Assembly: GCA_964503615.1 (NCBI GenBank)
Contig: CAZDBA010000132.1
Coordinates: 1 to 13,531 of the forward strand
DNA length: 13,531 nucleotides
Source of the DNA: CAZDBA01 sp964503615
GTDB taxonomy: Bacteria > Planctomycetota > Planctomycetia > Pirellulales > Pirellulaceae
Direction of reading: 5' to 3'
Each line of letters begins with the position of its first letter. Positions within the stretch are counted from its first letter, which is position 1. The notes below the pieces were generated by a model that made no database searches, was not told the origin of the DNA, and saw only the letters and a program-made list of their open reading frames with translations. The position numbers were made by a program, and so were the translations under genes. Below are positions 1 through 8,105 of the stretch, one piece after another.

Positions 1-36
1 GTTTTAAAATACATAACTTACGGATTGGTCACTCTC

Positions 37-76
37 TTTGCATTTGACTTTGAACGTTTGCATTTGACTTTGAACG
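37..76. repeat. Perfect 20-bp tandem duplication
   Basis: Two back-to-back identical copies of tttgcatttgactttgaacg lie at 37-56 and 57-76, about 20 bases beyond the stop codon of the minus-strand kinase gene. The copies match at every base, which suggests a recent duplication or an ongoing short tandem array that may continue outside the window. No open reading frame or terminator hairpin is associated with it. Its function is unknown. Confidence 0.9.
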
Positions 77-96
77 AATTTACCTGAGTTGCCGAG

Positions 97-2403
97 TTAG
101 AGACCGTGCGAATCGGCATCAATCCGGACGACCAAAATCCAAGGCAGCGCTTGGAATCTGGCAAAGACCAGCACATCGGGGCCATCCACTACGAAACCGG
201 AAGGCGTTCCCTTTTTTGCGTGCTCTTCGATTTCAGAAATTCCTAAATCGCTACGCTCTTTGCTCTTGTTGTCGCCGATTTCAACTGCTGTTTTGATTCC
301 TTTCTCGGTCGAGCTTAGCACGATTTGCCCCTCGCTATCCAATAACCAAGCCTCTTTCACGCCAGCAACTTCCGGCATATTCATCTCTTCTATGACCGTG
401 TCCATCGCAAGATCCAAGCCGGCCACACCAAGCAACTTTCCAGAGCTGTCGTAGAATCGACGGTTATATGGCATCAAGTAACCCGATCCTGTTACATCAG
501 GATAAATGATCCCCCAATTGGCCCGATGCTTTTTGGAAACTGCCGATTCATACCAAGGCCTTTCTCGAAAGTTGTATCCCGGTGGATACGCCGGATTTGC
601 AGGGTAGTTCAGCATCGCTCCATTCTCGAGAGCAAGGTAAGAATAATGGGCAGGTGTACCTTCTCTGAGAATTTTGTCTGCCTCCTCTTTTTTTAATTCA
701 TTTGCGTCCCTACGCGCACTGCGAAGCATAGCATCTCGAAGTACATACCTTTGTCCACTTAATTGAAACAATTCACTTTGGATAGCTTCCAGCTCAATTC
801 CTGGTTCCAGTACAACGACAAAATGTTCAAAGCTCACTTGTTGTTGATAACGTTGTAATTCGATTAGATCTGCGGGAGGATTATCGCCTTTCAAGTCCTC
901 AGGCTGGTAAATCTGATAGGGTTGGGGTTGTGCGTGCGCAAGTTGTTCACGACAGGATGTCGCAATTCCTTCCACCAGGCGTTCTATTTGAAAAAGGAGT
1001 GTGTCGAACTCATTGACTCGCTCGTTAACCGTGGCAACCAGATTGGAAAGTGTTTTGCCTCGAAGCGATGCAACACGTTCTGCTTCGAGGCCACGATACA
1101 AACTAAAAACTGAAATAGCCGCAGCCATCGAAAGGGCAATCAGTAGCACAGTCATCGCAGCTACCGGATGGCGTTGCACTCGACGCCAAGACGCGCGAAT
1201 CAGATTGTCGGGCCTTGCCTGGACTTCTTCCCCATGAACATAACGTCGCAGGTCGTCAGAAAGTTCCTGAACGCCAGGATAGCGATCTGCTGGGTCTTTG
1301 GACGTCGCCCGATTTACAATCGCTTGTAATGCAACCGGAACTGGTTGACTCTTTTTTACTTCGGAGAATGAAAGCCGAGCACCTGACTTCACTTTGTCGC
1401 GCAACTCAGTCTTGCTGTTTATTTCACGCGGTGGGATAAAGGTAAGCATCTCAAACAAGACCATACCAAGTGCAAACTGGTCACTCTTCGGGCCCACGTC
1501 TATTCCAAATAACTGCTCGGGGGCCATATATTTGGGCGTGCCCAAGATCGCGCCGACTCTCGTCTTCATATCGCTGCTGCTTGCGGTAATGTCAGCTGAA
1601 TCGATATTCTTGAAAGTTTCTTCTTCCGATTTTTCGTTTGCTTCTTCCGGTTCGTCCAGCAGTCGTGCGATCCCCCAATCCATGACGTAAACTTCACCGT
1701 AAGCGCCAAGCATTAAATTTTCAGGTTTCAAATCACGGTGAATTACTCCCCGACTGTGACTGTAAGAAATTGCATCACAAACTCGCAAGAAATTTTCGAT
1801 ACGGGCACTCTGACCATGCCTTTCATGGTCGTAGTTGGACGTGTCCAACGCCGATGAGCACTGTGCGATATATTCTGCAAAGGTGTCTCCACGAACCAAC
1901 TTCATCGTGAGAGCCGGGTTGCCATTATCCGTTGCCTCCAATCCATAGACCGGAACAACGTTGGGATGAGAAAGCTGCGCAGTAACCTGAGCTTCGCGTA
2001 CAAAACGTGAAACACCGCGTTTACCAGAAAGTACCTTCACAGCAACTTCGCGATTCAAAGTACTGTCATGCGCCGCAAATACCTCTCCCATTCCTCCTTG
2101 GCCTAGTTTCGAACCAAGGGCAAAGCGTTCTTCTAGTGGTCTAATGGCATCGGTCGACGCGCTGGCAAATTCAGCCAAATCGTTGTTGATCGTGAGGTCG
2201 CCAAGCCCCAGCGTACCGGACGGCTTTGCAGGCTCAGTCGAATCGTTGTTGATCGTGAGGTCGCCAAGCCCCAGCGTACCGGAAGGTTTTTTAGTATCCG
2301 ATGCCTCATCCGGTTCAATCACCGTGTTGTCATTGAGGCCCAGCGTTCCATCCCCTGGTTCTCTGGGGGGGAATTCAAGATCGTCGTCTTCGGTATCAGT
2401 CAT
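97..2403 (-). CDS. Transmembrane Hanks-type Ser/Thr protein kinase with C-terminal Cache-like sensor
   Basis: This 768-residue protein should phosphorylate Ser/Thr on target proteins in response to an extracytoplasmic cue. The kinase domain spans roughly residues 94-390. It has a glycine loop GQGGMG (101-106), the ATP-binding lysine in AVKVL (K123), the paired glutamate in REAQ (E137), the catalytic HRDLKPEN (D224, N229), DWG in place of DFG (D242) and an APE motif (294-296). The segment between DWG and APE is long, about 50 residues, and acidic and Ser-rich. A single hydrophobic helix at about 413-437 crosses the membrane. The remaining ~330 residues should lie in the periplasm and resemble a Cache domain, clearest at 614-665 (RPWYESAV, then GLDLA). 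Residues 19-69 hold three GTLGL-type repeats. The start has only a weak ribosome site, but a plausible promoter lies upstream. Kinase identity is secure. The Cache call is from pattern recognition, and ligand and substrates are unknown. Confidence 0.93.
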   Translation of the reverse strand: MTDTEDDDLEFPPREPGDGTLGLNDNTVIEPDEASDTKKPSGTLGLGDLTINNDSTEPAKPSGTLGLGDLTINNDLAEFASASTDAIRPLEERFALGSKLGQGGMGEVFAAHDSTLNREVAVKVLSGKRGVSRFVREAQVTAQLSHPNVVPVYGLEATDNGNPALTMKLVRGDTFAEYIAQCSSALDTSNYDHERHGQSARIENFLRVCDAISYSHSRGVIHRDLKPENLMLGAYGEVYVMDWGIARLLDEPEEANEKSEEETFKNIDSADITASSSDMKTRVGAILGTPKYMAPEQLFGIDVGPKSDQFALGMVLFEMLTFIPPREINSKTELRDKVKSGARLSFSEVKKSQPVPVALQAIVNRATSKDPADRYPGVQELSDDLRRYVHGEEVQARPDNLIRASWRRVQRHPVAAMTVLLIALSMAAAISVFSLYRGLEAERVASLRGKTLSNLVATVNERVNEFDTLLFQIERLVEGIATSCREQLAHAQPQPYQIYQPEDLKGDNPPADLIELQRYQQQVSFEHFVVVLEPGIELEAIQSELFQLSGQRYVLRDAMLRSARRDANELKKEEADKILREGTPAHYSYLALENGAMLNYPANPAYPPGYNFRERPWYESAVSKKHRANWGIIYPDVTGSGYLMPYNRRFYDSSGKLLGVAGLDLAMDTVIEEMNMPEVAGVKEAWLLDSEGQIVLSSTEKGIKTAVEIGDNKSKERSDLGISEIEEHAKKGTPSGFVVDGPDVLVFARFQALPWILVVRIDADSHGL
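2178..2283. repeat. 43-bp direct repeats with 63-bp period inside the kinase gene
   Basis: Bases 2178-2220 and 2241-2283 are identical over 43 bp, starting 63 bp apart. On the minus strand they encode two copies of PSGTLGLGDLTINND at residues 40-54 and 61-75 of the kinase. A diverged third copy (GTLGLND, residues 19-25) lies nearer the N-terminus. The period is a whole number of codons (21), so copy number can change without breaking the frame. Confidence 0.9.
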
Positions 2404-2456
2404 GTATAGCTCACATCAACGGAAAACGACAAAGCGGATGAATTTCCATGGAAGAA

Positions 2457-2485
2457 ATTTTACCATGCTTGGTCCGAGTCGCCAA
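2457..2485 (-). promoter_or_regulatory. Candidate σ70-type promoter for the kinase gene
   Basis: Reading the minus strand, TTGGCG (2485-2480) is followed after exactly 17 bases by TAAAAT (2462-2457), close to the -35 and -10 consensus. Transcription would start near 2450 and give a leader of about 47 bases before the kinase ATG. It sits downstream of the terminator at 2651-2682, so the kinase would have its own transcript. The call is from sequence only. Confidence 0.4.
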
Positions 2486-2650
2486 ACGAAGCGGAGACGA
2501 TTAAAACGCTTTGGTGGGTAGAATCAGACGCCAATCTCCATACCTTTTAATTTAACTCCCCTAAATTTCATTTGTAGTGGGATTCGCCAGAATTCGTTTT
2601 GCCACTAAGATGAATCGATTCTGGAAAAGTACACTTCAAGTTTTGAAAAA

Positions 2651-2682
2651 AGGAAAGCTCTACACTTTCGTAGAGCTTTCCT
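2651..2682 (-). terminator. Strong rho-independent terminator
   Basis: A perfect 13-bp stem (aggaaagctctac with gtagagctttcct) closes a 6-base loop. On the minus strand the stem runs straight into a run of T (2651-2646). It lies about 85 bases past the stop of the Arg/Tyr-rich protein gene and so should end that transcript. On the plus strand the T run is weaker and begins 8 bases after the stem, so any bidirectional function is secondary. Confidence 0.85.
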
Positions 2683-2768
2683 GCACACCCTTTTTCAAGC
2701 ACTTGCAAGTTGCTTGAGTCAATTGAATTGTCTTTTGGCCAAATTTTTAAAATCGACCTTCTACTCGC

Positions 2769-3056
2769 TTAGTAGCCGCGGTAGCCAAAGGACGAACGGC
2801 CAAAACCGGATCCGCCATATCCTCGATAGCCGTAGCTTGGTCGGTAGTACCGTCCTGAAGAGAAAGAGGAACGAGAGGAACGATAAACTGGCGACCTGCC
2901 GTAGCTGTTACCTCTGAACGATCCAAAGTTGGAATACGACCTCGAGGGGCTAAACCTGTATCCACGATAGCTTTGAGCTTCCGCAGACGATGCGGTTAAT
3001 CCCATCACGATCACTACACTAAAAGCAGCCAATAGTTTTATGGAGTTTGCAAACAT
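2769..3056 (-). CDS. Small exported Arg/Tyr/Gly/Ser-rich low-complexity protein
   Basis: The product is 95 residues. Residues 1-27 form a Sec signal peptide with a hydrophobic core (LLAAFSVVIVMGL) and a likely cut after AEA. The 68-residue mature part is extremely biased: I count 12 Arg, 12 Tyr and 6 Phe, with most of the rest Gly and Ser, and no Asp, Glu or Lys. Motifs such as YRGY recur near both ends. It should be disordered, strongly basic and sticky toward acidic polymers or surfaces. I chose the ATG at 3056 because AAGGA (3067-3063) sits 6 bases upstream and the signal peptide begins there. A longer frame from 3206 would bury the signal peptide. The gene has its own strong terminator. 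I do not recognise a named family. An envelope or matrix role is inference. Confidence 0.75.
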   Translation of the reverse strand: MFANSIKLLAAFSVVIVMGLTASSAEAQSYRGYRFSPSRSYSNFGSFRGNSYGRSPVYRSSRSSFSSGRYYRPSYGYRGYGGSGFGRSSFGYRGY

Positions 3057-3399
3057 TTTATTTCCTTGTAGATTCGAGCATTTGCTCTGGAGCCTGATAC
3101 CGGCGAACAAGGTGTAGATGTTTTGATCAAGTAGCTTCTTACCTGTTACGCAACTGATTTCTCGGTTTCGCGTGAGGCAATTCACCAATGAGCTACCAGT
3201 CAACACGGGTTTGTTAAGGTTGGGAAGATAAGACGATTAGCGTCGCAGGTTCCAGTCACATTCTGTCCCCTGGAACTTGTTATCGGAAGGGAATTTCCAA
3301 CCTGCAATTTAGCCGCTTATTTATTTGCCTTGCCTTTAATCAGTTTCATTCTTTGATTCAGAACAAGCGGACTTAGGTCAAATCAATCGGAGTGAACCC
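3057..3399. other. Intergenic region upstream of the Arg/Tyr-rich protein gene
   Basis: These 343 bases lie between the end of the β-helix gene and the start of the small exported protein gene, both on the minus strand. The ribosome site AAGGA at 3063-3067 is the only clear signal. A hairpin can form between gttccag (3249-3255) and ctggaac (3270-3276) with a 14-base loop, but no T run follows on either strand. I could not pick a promoter with confidence. The long gap suggests the small gene has its own promoter. Confidence 0.5.
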
Positions 3400-6300
3400 T
3401 TAATTACTTTTCTCATTCTCGACAGGCATGCGAAACGGTATCGATGGAGCATCCTCATCGGACCTCACTTCAACGACCAACTCTTGAAACGCGGTGTTCT
3501 CTCCACCTCCCGAGTTGTTAATCGGCGAAGTCACCCAAATGACATATCGAAATGTGCCCAAGGAATGGCCATCTGTCGCGCGCAATGAAGCTACGGTAAA
3601 TTTTGGGTCGACAGGGCCGGTTTTGATCGTACCAAGCGGTTTGAATTTGCTGAGGTTCCAGCCGGGATCAGATTCAGCGTTACTGCCATAGATTGTCAAC
3701 AGCTGGCTGCCCCGTGCGCCATCGTTGTAGCTGTGGGACCAACTGCTGACGGCTGAAACAAGTTGAGAACTTCCCAAATCAGTTCGATACATTCCACCAC
3801 GAATGCCATTACCAAACACAGGTCCATAATTCTCATCGAGCTCAGCATCGCCCAATATGCTCGGCGATTCATTATTGGTCTTTGGTTTTGTTTCGATCGC
3901 CAAGTTTGTAGGCTGCAACGCGATATTATCGTTTTCCAGATTTCTCACCTTCACAAAAACGGTCGGTTGAATCGTCAACTCAATCGTTTTCTGATCACGC
4001 ACCACCGCGAGCTTTATTGGTTCCGAATCTAATGCATTCAAAGACTTGAACAACTGATCGATATTCTTCACTTCGTTTCCGTTTACACCTTGAATCAAGT
4101 CGCCATCTTTCAGGTCGATTCCGTTTGGCACCTCTGACAACGCTACGCCACCGTCTTCTTTTGAAACTCCGTAAGCAGAAAAGTCCTGTCCTTTGAGGTC
4201 GCTCAATGTCGCCCCCAGCCACACGTGCTTCAGCTCCCAGAAAGGCCCTCCATCGGCGGTCTTTGATCCGGCATCCCGATCACTAAACTTTACGTTTTCG
4301 AGGGACGGAATTTCCGGCGTCTTGGCAATCGCTTTCAGTTTTGCTTTTTTAACGCCGAATTGATCCATGGGGAAATTCTTGAATCCCAGTTCCAAGGCAG
4401 GCGAGCCATCTTTTACGCGAAAGTCTCCGTTGGCAGGGTCAACGTACATCGGATCACCCAGCTGTGAGTTTGCACCCCACCCCCGTTGAGCAGCGCGCTG
4501 CAGAATGCTCTTGTCTTTTGAGAAAAACAGGTTGCGATCAACGCTTGTGCCTCCTTCATCGTAAAGCCCATTCATACGGGCAAACTGATGCGGTCGCAAA
4601 AAGATATTACTATTTATTTTATCGCCACTTCGTTTAAACCAAACGTGAGGATGCAACGCACCGATTGGAGCGACATTGTTCCACGCGTGACGGCGAAAGC
4701 CCTCGCGGAGTTTGAGTCCGGAATTGAGCATCAAATTATTGTAGAGGTCATAGTTGCTTGAGCCATCGTCGAGGTCGATGTCCCAGCCATGGTCACAGCG
4801 CCAACGGCTGTTACAAATGACGGTCGTTTCGTGCGCGTCAAGAAACGGCAGGTTGGGATCTTCATCTATGGCAGCTTGAGAAGTTTCCCGATCGGAACGC
4901 CAGAACCGATCGCGACCCCATGAATTAAATGAACCATGGTCATGGGTTTCCAAAACGGTATCAAACACATCACACCGCTCGATCAGATGACCGCCGAATG
5001 CGCCATCGCCAATATTGATTCCCGCGCGAGCACAGTCATAAATGGAACAATCCCGGACAGTAATCCGAGCCGCCATTTCAATCTGAACCCCAGCCGGTTG
5101 TCGCTCGACGCGTCCAATGCCAGTGATTAAACAATCTTCAACAGCACTCTGGGCTGGAAAGTTCCGTGTCTTTGGACCAACGGTTCGATCGATCTTGGAA
5201 AGATCGTTTTTCTCTCCATACTCAAAAAGCGGATTGTGCAGGGCGTTGGGATCGCCAACAAAACAGACGCCACTCGCCCCTGTGTCATGAATGTGACACC
5301 CTTTTACCAACGCTCTGCGGTTGTAGTTATTAACAAAGATCGCGTTACCGCCGACTTGATCGAATTCACAATCAAGAATCGAAACGTCATGGGTACCGGT
5401 CAGCATAAAAGCGCCACCCCGGTAGATCGCCCAATCGCTGCGTACCATTGGCTCTTTGCAGTCCATAAAAGTACGAGCCGCATGGCGAACTGTAAATCCT
5501 TGAAGCGTTATGAACTCAATCGGCGCTTCCGAAGTGCCTTTGAATTCAACTAGATGCCGCAGGCGAACGACTTCGACGGTAGCTTTAGCAAGGTCAATAT
5601 CGGCTTCAGGTTTGTAATACAGAGTATTCGTTTCCGTGTTGTGGTACCATTCGTGGGGTGCGTCCAGTTCCTCGAAGATGTTCTCCACCATTCGAAACTC
5701 TTTATGCATTCCGGACTTTCGGTTGTTCTGCCAACCGCCTTCGTAAGTTACGCCCTTGGCATTTTTTCCTGTAATGCGATAGTGATATCCGCCCCATCTT
5801 GAACGGTGCATCGCATGGATAAATCCACCCGTCGGGTCGGACCATCCGTTTGATTTGGCTTTTGAAAACGCATCGGCTGCATAACCCTGATACGGTTTTG
5901 CTTTCTTTTTGGGATCATAATTTGGGTATCGCGCCATGCGTTGGTTTTGGCCATTGATAAACAGTTGGTCGATCGCCAGTCCAGCCGGCGTCTTTGCTTG
6001 AAAGATTCCTTCACTTCCATCTTGGTAAGGTTCCCATTCAAGCTTAAGCTCCGACCCACCACTTAATACCGCGCCACCTTCGTTTACCGACTTGTAAACG
6101 ATCGGGTTCTCTGCAGTTCCGGAATCGAACGTTTCGAAAACGACCGTTTCGGGTAGGTAGTAAACACCGTCCATAAAATGAACGGTGATCGTTTGCTTGC
6201 CAGCCTTACTTCTAGCCATTTCAACAGCACGACCAAACGTGGCGATTGGATTGGCCTCCGTTCCTTGATTTTCGTCGTTGCCTTGAGGGCTAACATAGAT

Positions 6301-6405
6301 ATCTGTTGCAAACGACGATGCGGAAAGCAAAAGCAGAATAAACAGTGGCGCAAAGGTAAGCCGAAGTGGAAGTCGACGAGTTTTCGTTGTGATTGTTTTT
6401 TGCAT
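3400..6405 (-). CDS. Exported right-handed β-helix glycan-active protein (GH141-like) with PDZ and discoidin-like domains
   Basis: This 1001-residue protein begins with a basic stretch and a Sec signal peptide (hydrophobic about 19-30, cut near SFA/TD at 33). Residues 34-120 have the pattern typical of β-helix glycosidases/lyases: DIYVSPQGND, then FGRAVEMAR, GVYYLPETV and AVLSGGSEL. LFINGQNQRMARYPN follows at 148-162. The β-helix continues to about 670, with HDHGSFNSWGRDRFW (488-502) and DIDLDDGSSNYDLYNN (542-557) as likely active-site strands. Residues ~725-815 look like a PDZ domain (LKDGDLIQGVNGNEV). Residues ~850-980 look like the galactose-binding, discoidin-like module seen in planctomycete secreted enzymes (MYRTDLGSSQLV, LLTIYGSNAESDPGW, GGGENTAFQELVVEV). 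It starts 51 bases after the sulfatase stop, so co-transcription is likely. Export and the β-helix fold are well supported; the family number, substrate and whether it hydrolyses or eliminates are inference. Confidence 0.85.
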   Translation of the reverse strand: MQKTITTKTRRLPLRLTFAPLFILLLLSASSFATDIYVSPQGNDENQGTEANPIATFGRAVEMARSKAGKQTITVHFMDGVYYLPETVVFETFDSGTAENPIVYKSVNEGGAVLSGGSELKLEWEPYQDGSEGIFQAKTPAGLAIDQLFINGQNQRMARYPNYDPKKKAKPYQGYAADAFSKAKSNGWSDPTGGFIHAMHRSRWGGYHYRITGKNAKGVTYEGGWQNNRKSGMHKEFRMVENIFEELDAPHEWYHNTETNTLYYKPEADIDLAKATVEVVRLRHLVEFKGTSEAPIEFITLQGFTVRHAARTFMDCKEPMVRSDWAIYRGGAFMLTGTHDVSILDCEFDQVGGNAIFVNNYNRRALVKGCHIHDTGASGVCFVGDPNALHNPLFEYGEKNDLSKIDRTVGPKTRNFPAQSAVEDCLITGIGRVERQPAGVQIEMAARITVRDCSIYDCARAGINIGDGAFGGHLIERCDVFDTVLETHDHGSFNSWGRDRFWRSDRETSQAAIDEDPNLPFLDAHETTVICNSRWRCDHGWDIDLDDGSSNYDLYNNLMLNSGLKLREGFRRHAWNNVAPIGALHPHVWFKRSGDKINSNIFLRPHQFARMNGLYDEGGTSVDRNLFFSKDKSILQRAAQRGWGANSQLGDPMYVDPANGDFRVKDGSPALELGFKNFPMDQFGVKKAKLKAIAKTPEIPSLENVKFSDRDAGSKTADGGPFWELKHVWLGATLSDLKGQDFSAYGVSKEDGGVALSEVPNGIDLKDGDLIQGVNGNEVKNIDQLFKSLNALDSEPIKLAVVRDQKTIELTIQPTVFVKVRNLENDNIALQPTNLAIETKPKTNNESPSILGDAELDENYGPVFGNGIRGGMYRTDLGSSQLVSAVSSWSHSYNDGARGSQLLTIYGSNAESDPGWNLSKFKPLGTIKTGPVDPKFTVASLRATDGHSLGTFRYVIWVTSPINNSGGGENTAFQELVVEVRSDEDAPSIPFRMPVENEKSN

Positions 6406-6456
6406 CGAATTGAATTTGTGAAAAGTTTTGTATTGAAAGTACGGTGCCGCCCTATA

Positions 6457-8019
6457 TCAAAGTTCGGGGCGAGACCATTTTGGGATGCCATCGCTTTCTT
6501 TTTGAGCTCGAAACTGATCGAGAAAAGGTTTGCCTACATCCAAGGGAGCGTTTTCGTTAATCATCATAGGCCGAACTTCGTCCCACCACACATCATAGGC
6601 CGCCCGCATTTTCGCTACGACTTGGGGGTGCTCTGCTGAGACATCGGTATTCTCGCCTGGATCGTTCTCAATATCGTAAAGCTGGTTGCCCACGAGTCGC
6701 CATTTTTCGTCACGTACGGCGAAATTTTTGTGTTTTGAGTTATCAGGANNNNNNNNNNNNNNNNNNNNNNNNNNNNNNNNNNNNNNNNNNNNNNNNNNNN
6801 NNNNNNNNNNNNNNNNNNNNNNNNNNNNNNNNNNNNNNNNNNNNNNNNCTTTTGCCCAACGTCCCTTGTGGAAGAAGAAGTAACGGTCTTCCCATTCGGC
6901 TTTGGGATTTTTCACCAAGGGTAACAGACTGCGACCATCGAGTTTTAAATCCTCGGGAATCTTTGCACCGGCGATGTCTGCCAAGGTCGGCAGTATATCG
7001 TAATGTCTTGCCAAAACATCAACGTCGACCTCGGCCTTGGTTAAACCGGGTAGCCGCATGAATAGAGGCACGCGGCATCCACCTTCGTTTACCGTTCCTT
7101 TTTTTCCTCGCATTCCCGCGTTATAGATTTCTAAGCCTTGGGCGGTTCCGTTGTCGGTCATAAAGATGAGAAGTGTGTTGTCGGTCAGATCCCATTCGTC
7201 GACTTTCTCCATCAACAAACCGATGTTCTCGTCTATGTTGACGATCATCCCGTAGAAATTGGCGGCCTTCTTCTTAGAGCATAGAGCTTCAAATGGTTTT
7301 GAGTAACTCTTGCCAACGTTATAGGGGCTGTGCGGTGCGTTGGTGGCAATGTAGGCAAAGAACGGTTTCTTTTCATCCGTTTTCGTAGATTGGTCTTTAA
7401 TCCATCCAAGTGCTTGTTGGAAGAAAACGTCAGTGCAGTAACCTTCGGTTTTGACGAAGGTGCCGTTGTGTTTAATAGAGGGGTTAAAATACTTGTTTCC
7501 GGGAGCATCACTTTGAGACCCTTTGTAATTTTGGCCGATACCACCTGCCCCATGGATAAACACTTCATCGAATCCACGTTGGTGCGGTTGGTAGGGGTCT
7601 TCATCTCCCAAATGCCACTTGCCAAAAATGCCAGTCGTGTAGCCTGCTGATTTTAGAACTTCTGCGATCGTGGTCGAAGTAAGCGCCATCCGATCTCGCT
7701 CCAAAATCGTATGAGTAACCCCGTTTTTAAACGGAGCTAAACCTGACATCAAAGCAGCTCGTGTCGGCGCACAAGTTGGGCTTACCTGAAAATCGGTAAA
7801 GCGGGTGCTTTGTGCATAGAGCCGATCCAGATTCGGCGTCTTGAGAAAAGGGTGTCCATGGCAACTGAGGTCTCCGTAGCCTTGGTCGTCAGTCATTACG
7901 AGAATGATATTCGGCTGAGCAACTTTTCCTTTGCCCTCTTGAGCGATTGCCAGTTCTGGAGCGCAGGAACTCCCCGCGACAACAAGGCAGAATAGCAATT
8001 TTGCAATCAGTTTTAGCAT
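6457..8019 (-). CDS. Exported Cys-type sulfatase, interrupted by an assembly gap
   Basis: The product is a type I sulfatase that hydrolyses sulfate esters in the periplasm or outside the cell. A signal peptide covers residues 1-26 (cut near AIA/Q). Metal ligands appear in MTDDQGYGD (D44, D45) and TDNGT (D289, N290). The CAPTR motif carries the cysteine (C83) that is converted to formylglycine. GKWHLG (133-138), NAPHSPY (H230) and RGKKG (304-308) complete the active site. The C-terminal YDIENDPGE and YDVWWDEVRP blocks are typical of one group of planctomycete arylsulfatases. AGGA lies 6 bases before the ATG. A run of 100 N (6749-6848) replaces part of the coding sequence after GRWAK. Both flanks read in the same frame, so the gene is probably intact. 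It is the first gene of a likely operon with the β-helix protein. The sugar substrate cannot be read from sequence. Confidence 0.93.
   Translation of the reverse strand: MLKLIAKLLFCLVVAGSSCAPELAIAQEGKGKVAQPNIILVMTDDQGYGDLSCHGHPFLKTPNLDRLYAQSTRFTDFQVSPTCAPTRAALMSGLAPFKNGVTHTILERDRMALTSTTIAEVLKSAGYTTGIFGKWHLGDEDPYQPHQRGFDEVFIHGAGGIGQNYKGSQSDAPGNKYFNPSIKHNGTFVKTEGYCTDVFFQQALGWIKDQSTKTDEKKPFFAYIATNAPHSPYNVGKSYSKPFEALCSKKKAANFYGMIVNIDENIGLLMEKVDEWDLTDNTLLIFMTDNGTAQGLEIYNAGMRGKKGTVNEGGCRVPLFMRLPGLTKAEVDVDVLARHYDILPTLADIAGAKIPEDLKLDGRSLLPLVKNPKAEWEDRYFFFHKGRWAKXXXXXXXXXXXXXXXXXXXXXXXXXXXXXXXXXXPDNSKHKNFAVRDEKWRLVGNQLYDIENDPGENTDVSAEHPQVVAKMRAAYDVWWDEVRPMMINENAPLDVGKPFLDQFRAQKESDGIPKWSRPEL
6749..6848. 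other. Assembly gap of exactly 100 N
   Basis: Exactly 100 unknown bases sit within the sulfatase gene. A round 100 is the usual placeholder for a gap of unknown length, so the real spacing is uncertain. Codon 391 has one base before the gap and codon 424 one base after it, so the true missing length must leave remainder 1 on division by 3 if the gene is intact. Confidence 0.97.
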
Positions 8020-8105
8020 CGTTTTTCCTATGTGAAATCAAAAGATCGGTCTACTAGTCTGCACCAAAGCGGAAGCGATGACAACTGCTTCGTTAGCGAA
8101 GTTTT

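Larger units (their letters stand above)
2404..2768. other. Intergenic region between kinase and the Arg/Tyr-rich protein gene
   Basis: This 365-base gap holds the candidate kinase promoter (2457-2485) and the intrinsic terminator of the gene to its right (2651-2682). The remaining sequence, about 2490-2640, is AT-rich and shows no convincing reading frame or RNA gene. A small plus-strand frame that crosses from the kinase gene is an antisense shadow. Confidence 0.6.

Noticed and set aside
37..76. Start of a CRISPR array
   Set aside because: The two 20-bp units are directly adjacent with no spacer and no cas gene is present.
1394..1690. Long plus-strand frames opposite the kinase and other minus-strand genes
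   Set aside because: They lie antisense to strongly supported coding sequence and show no recognisable motifs.
3057..3206. A 50-residue N-terminal extension of the Arg/Tyr-rich protein
   Set aside because: It would bury a clear signal peptide inside the protein, while the internal ATG at 3056 has AAGGA at good spacing.
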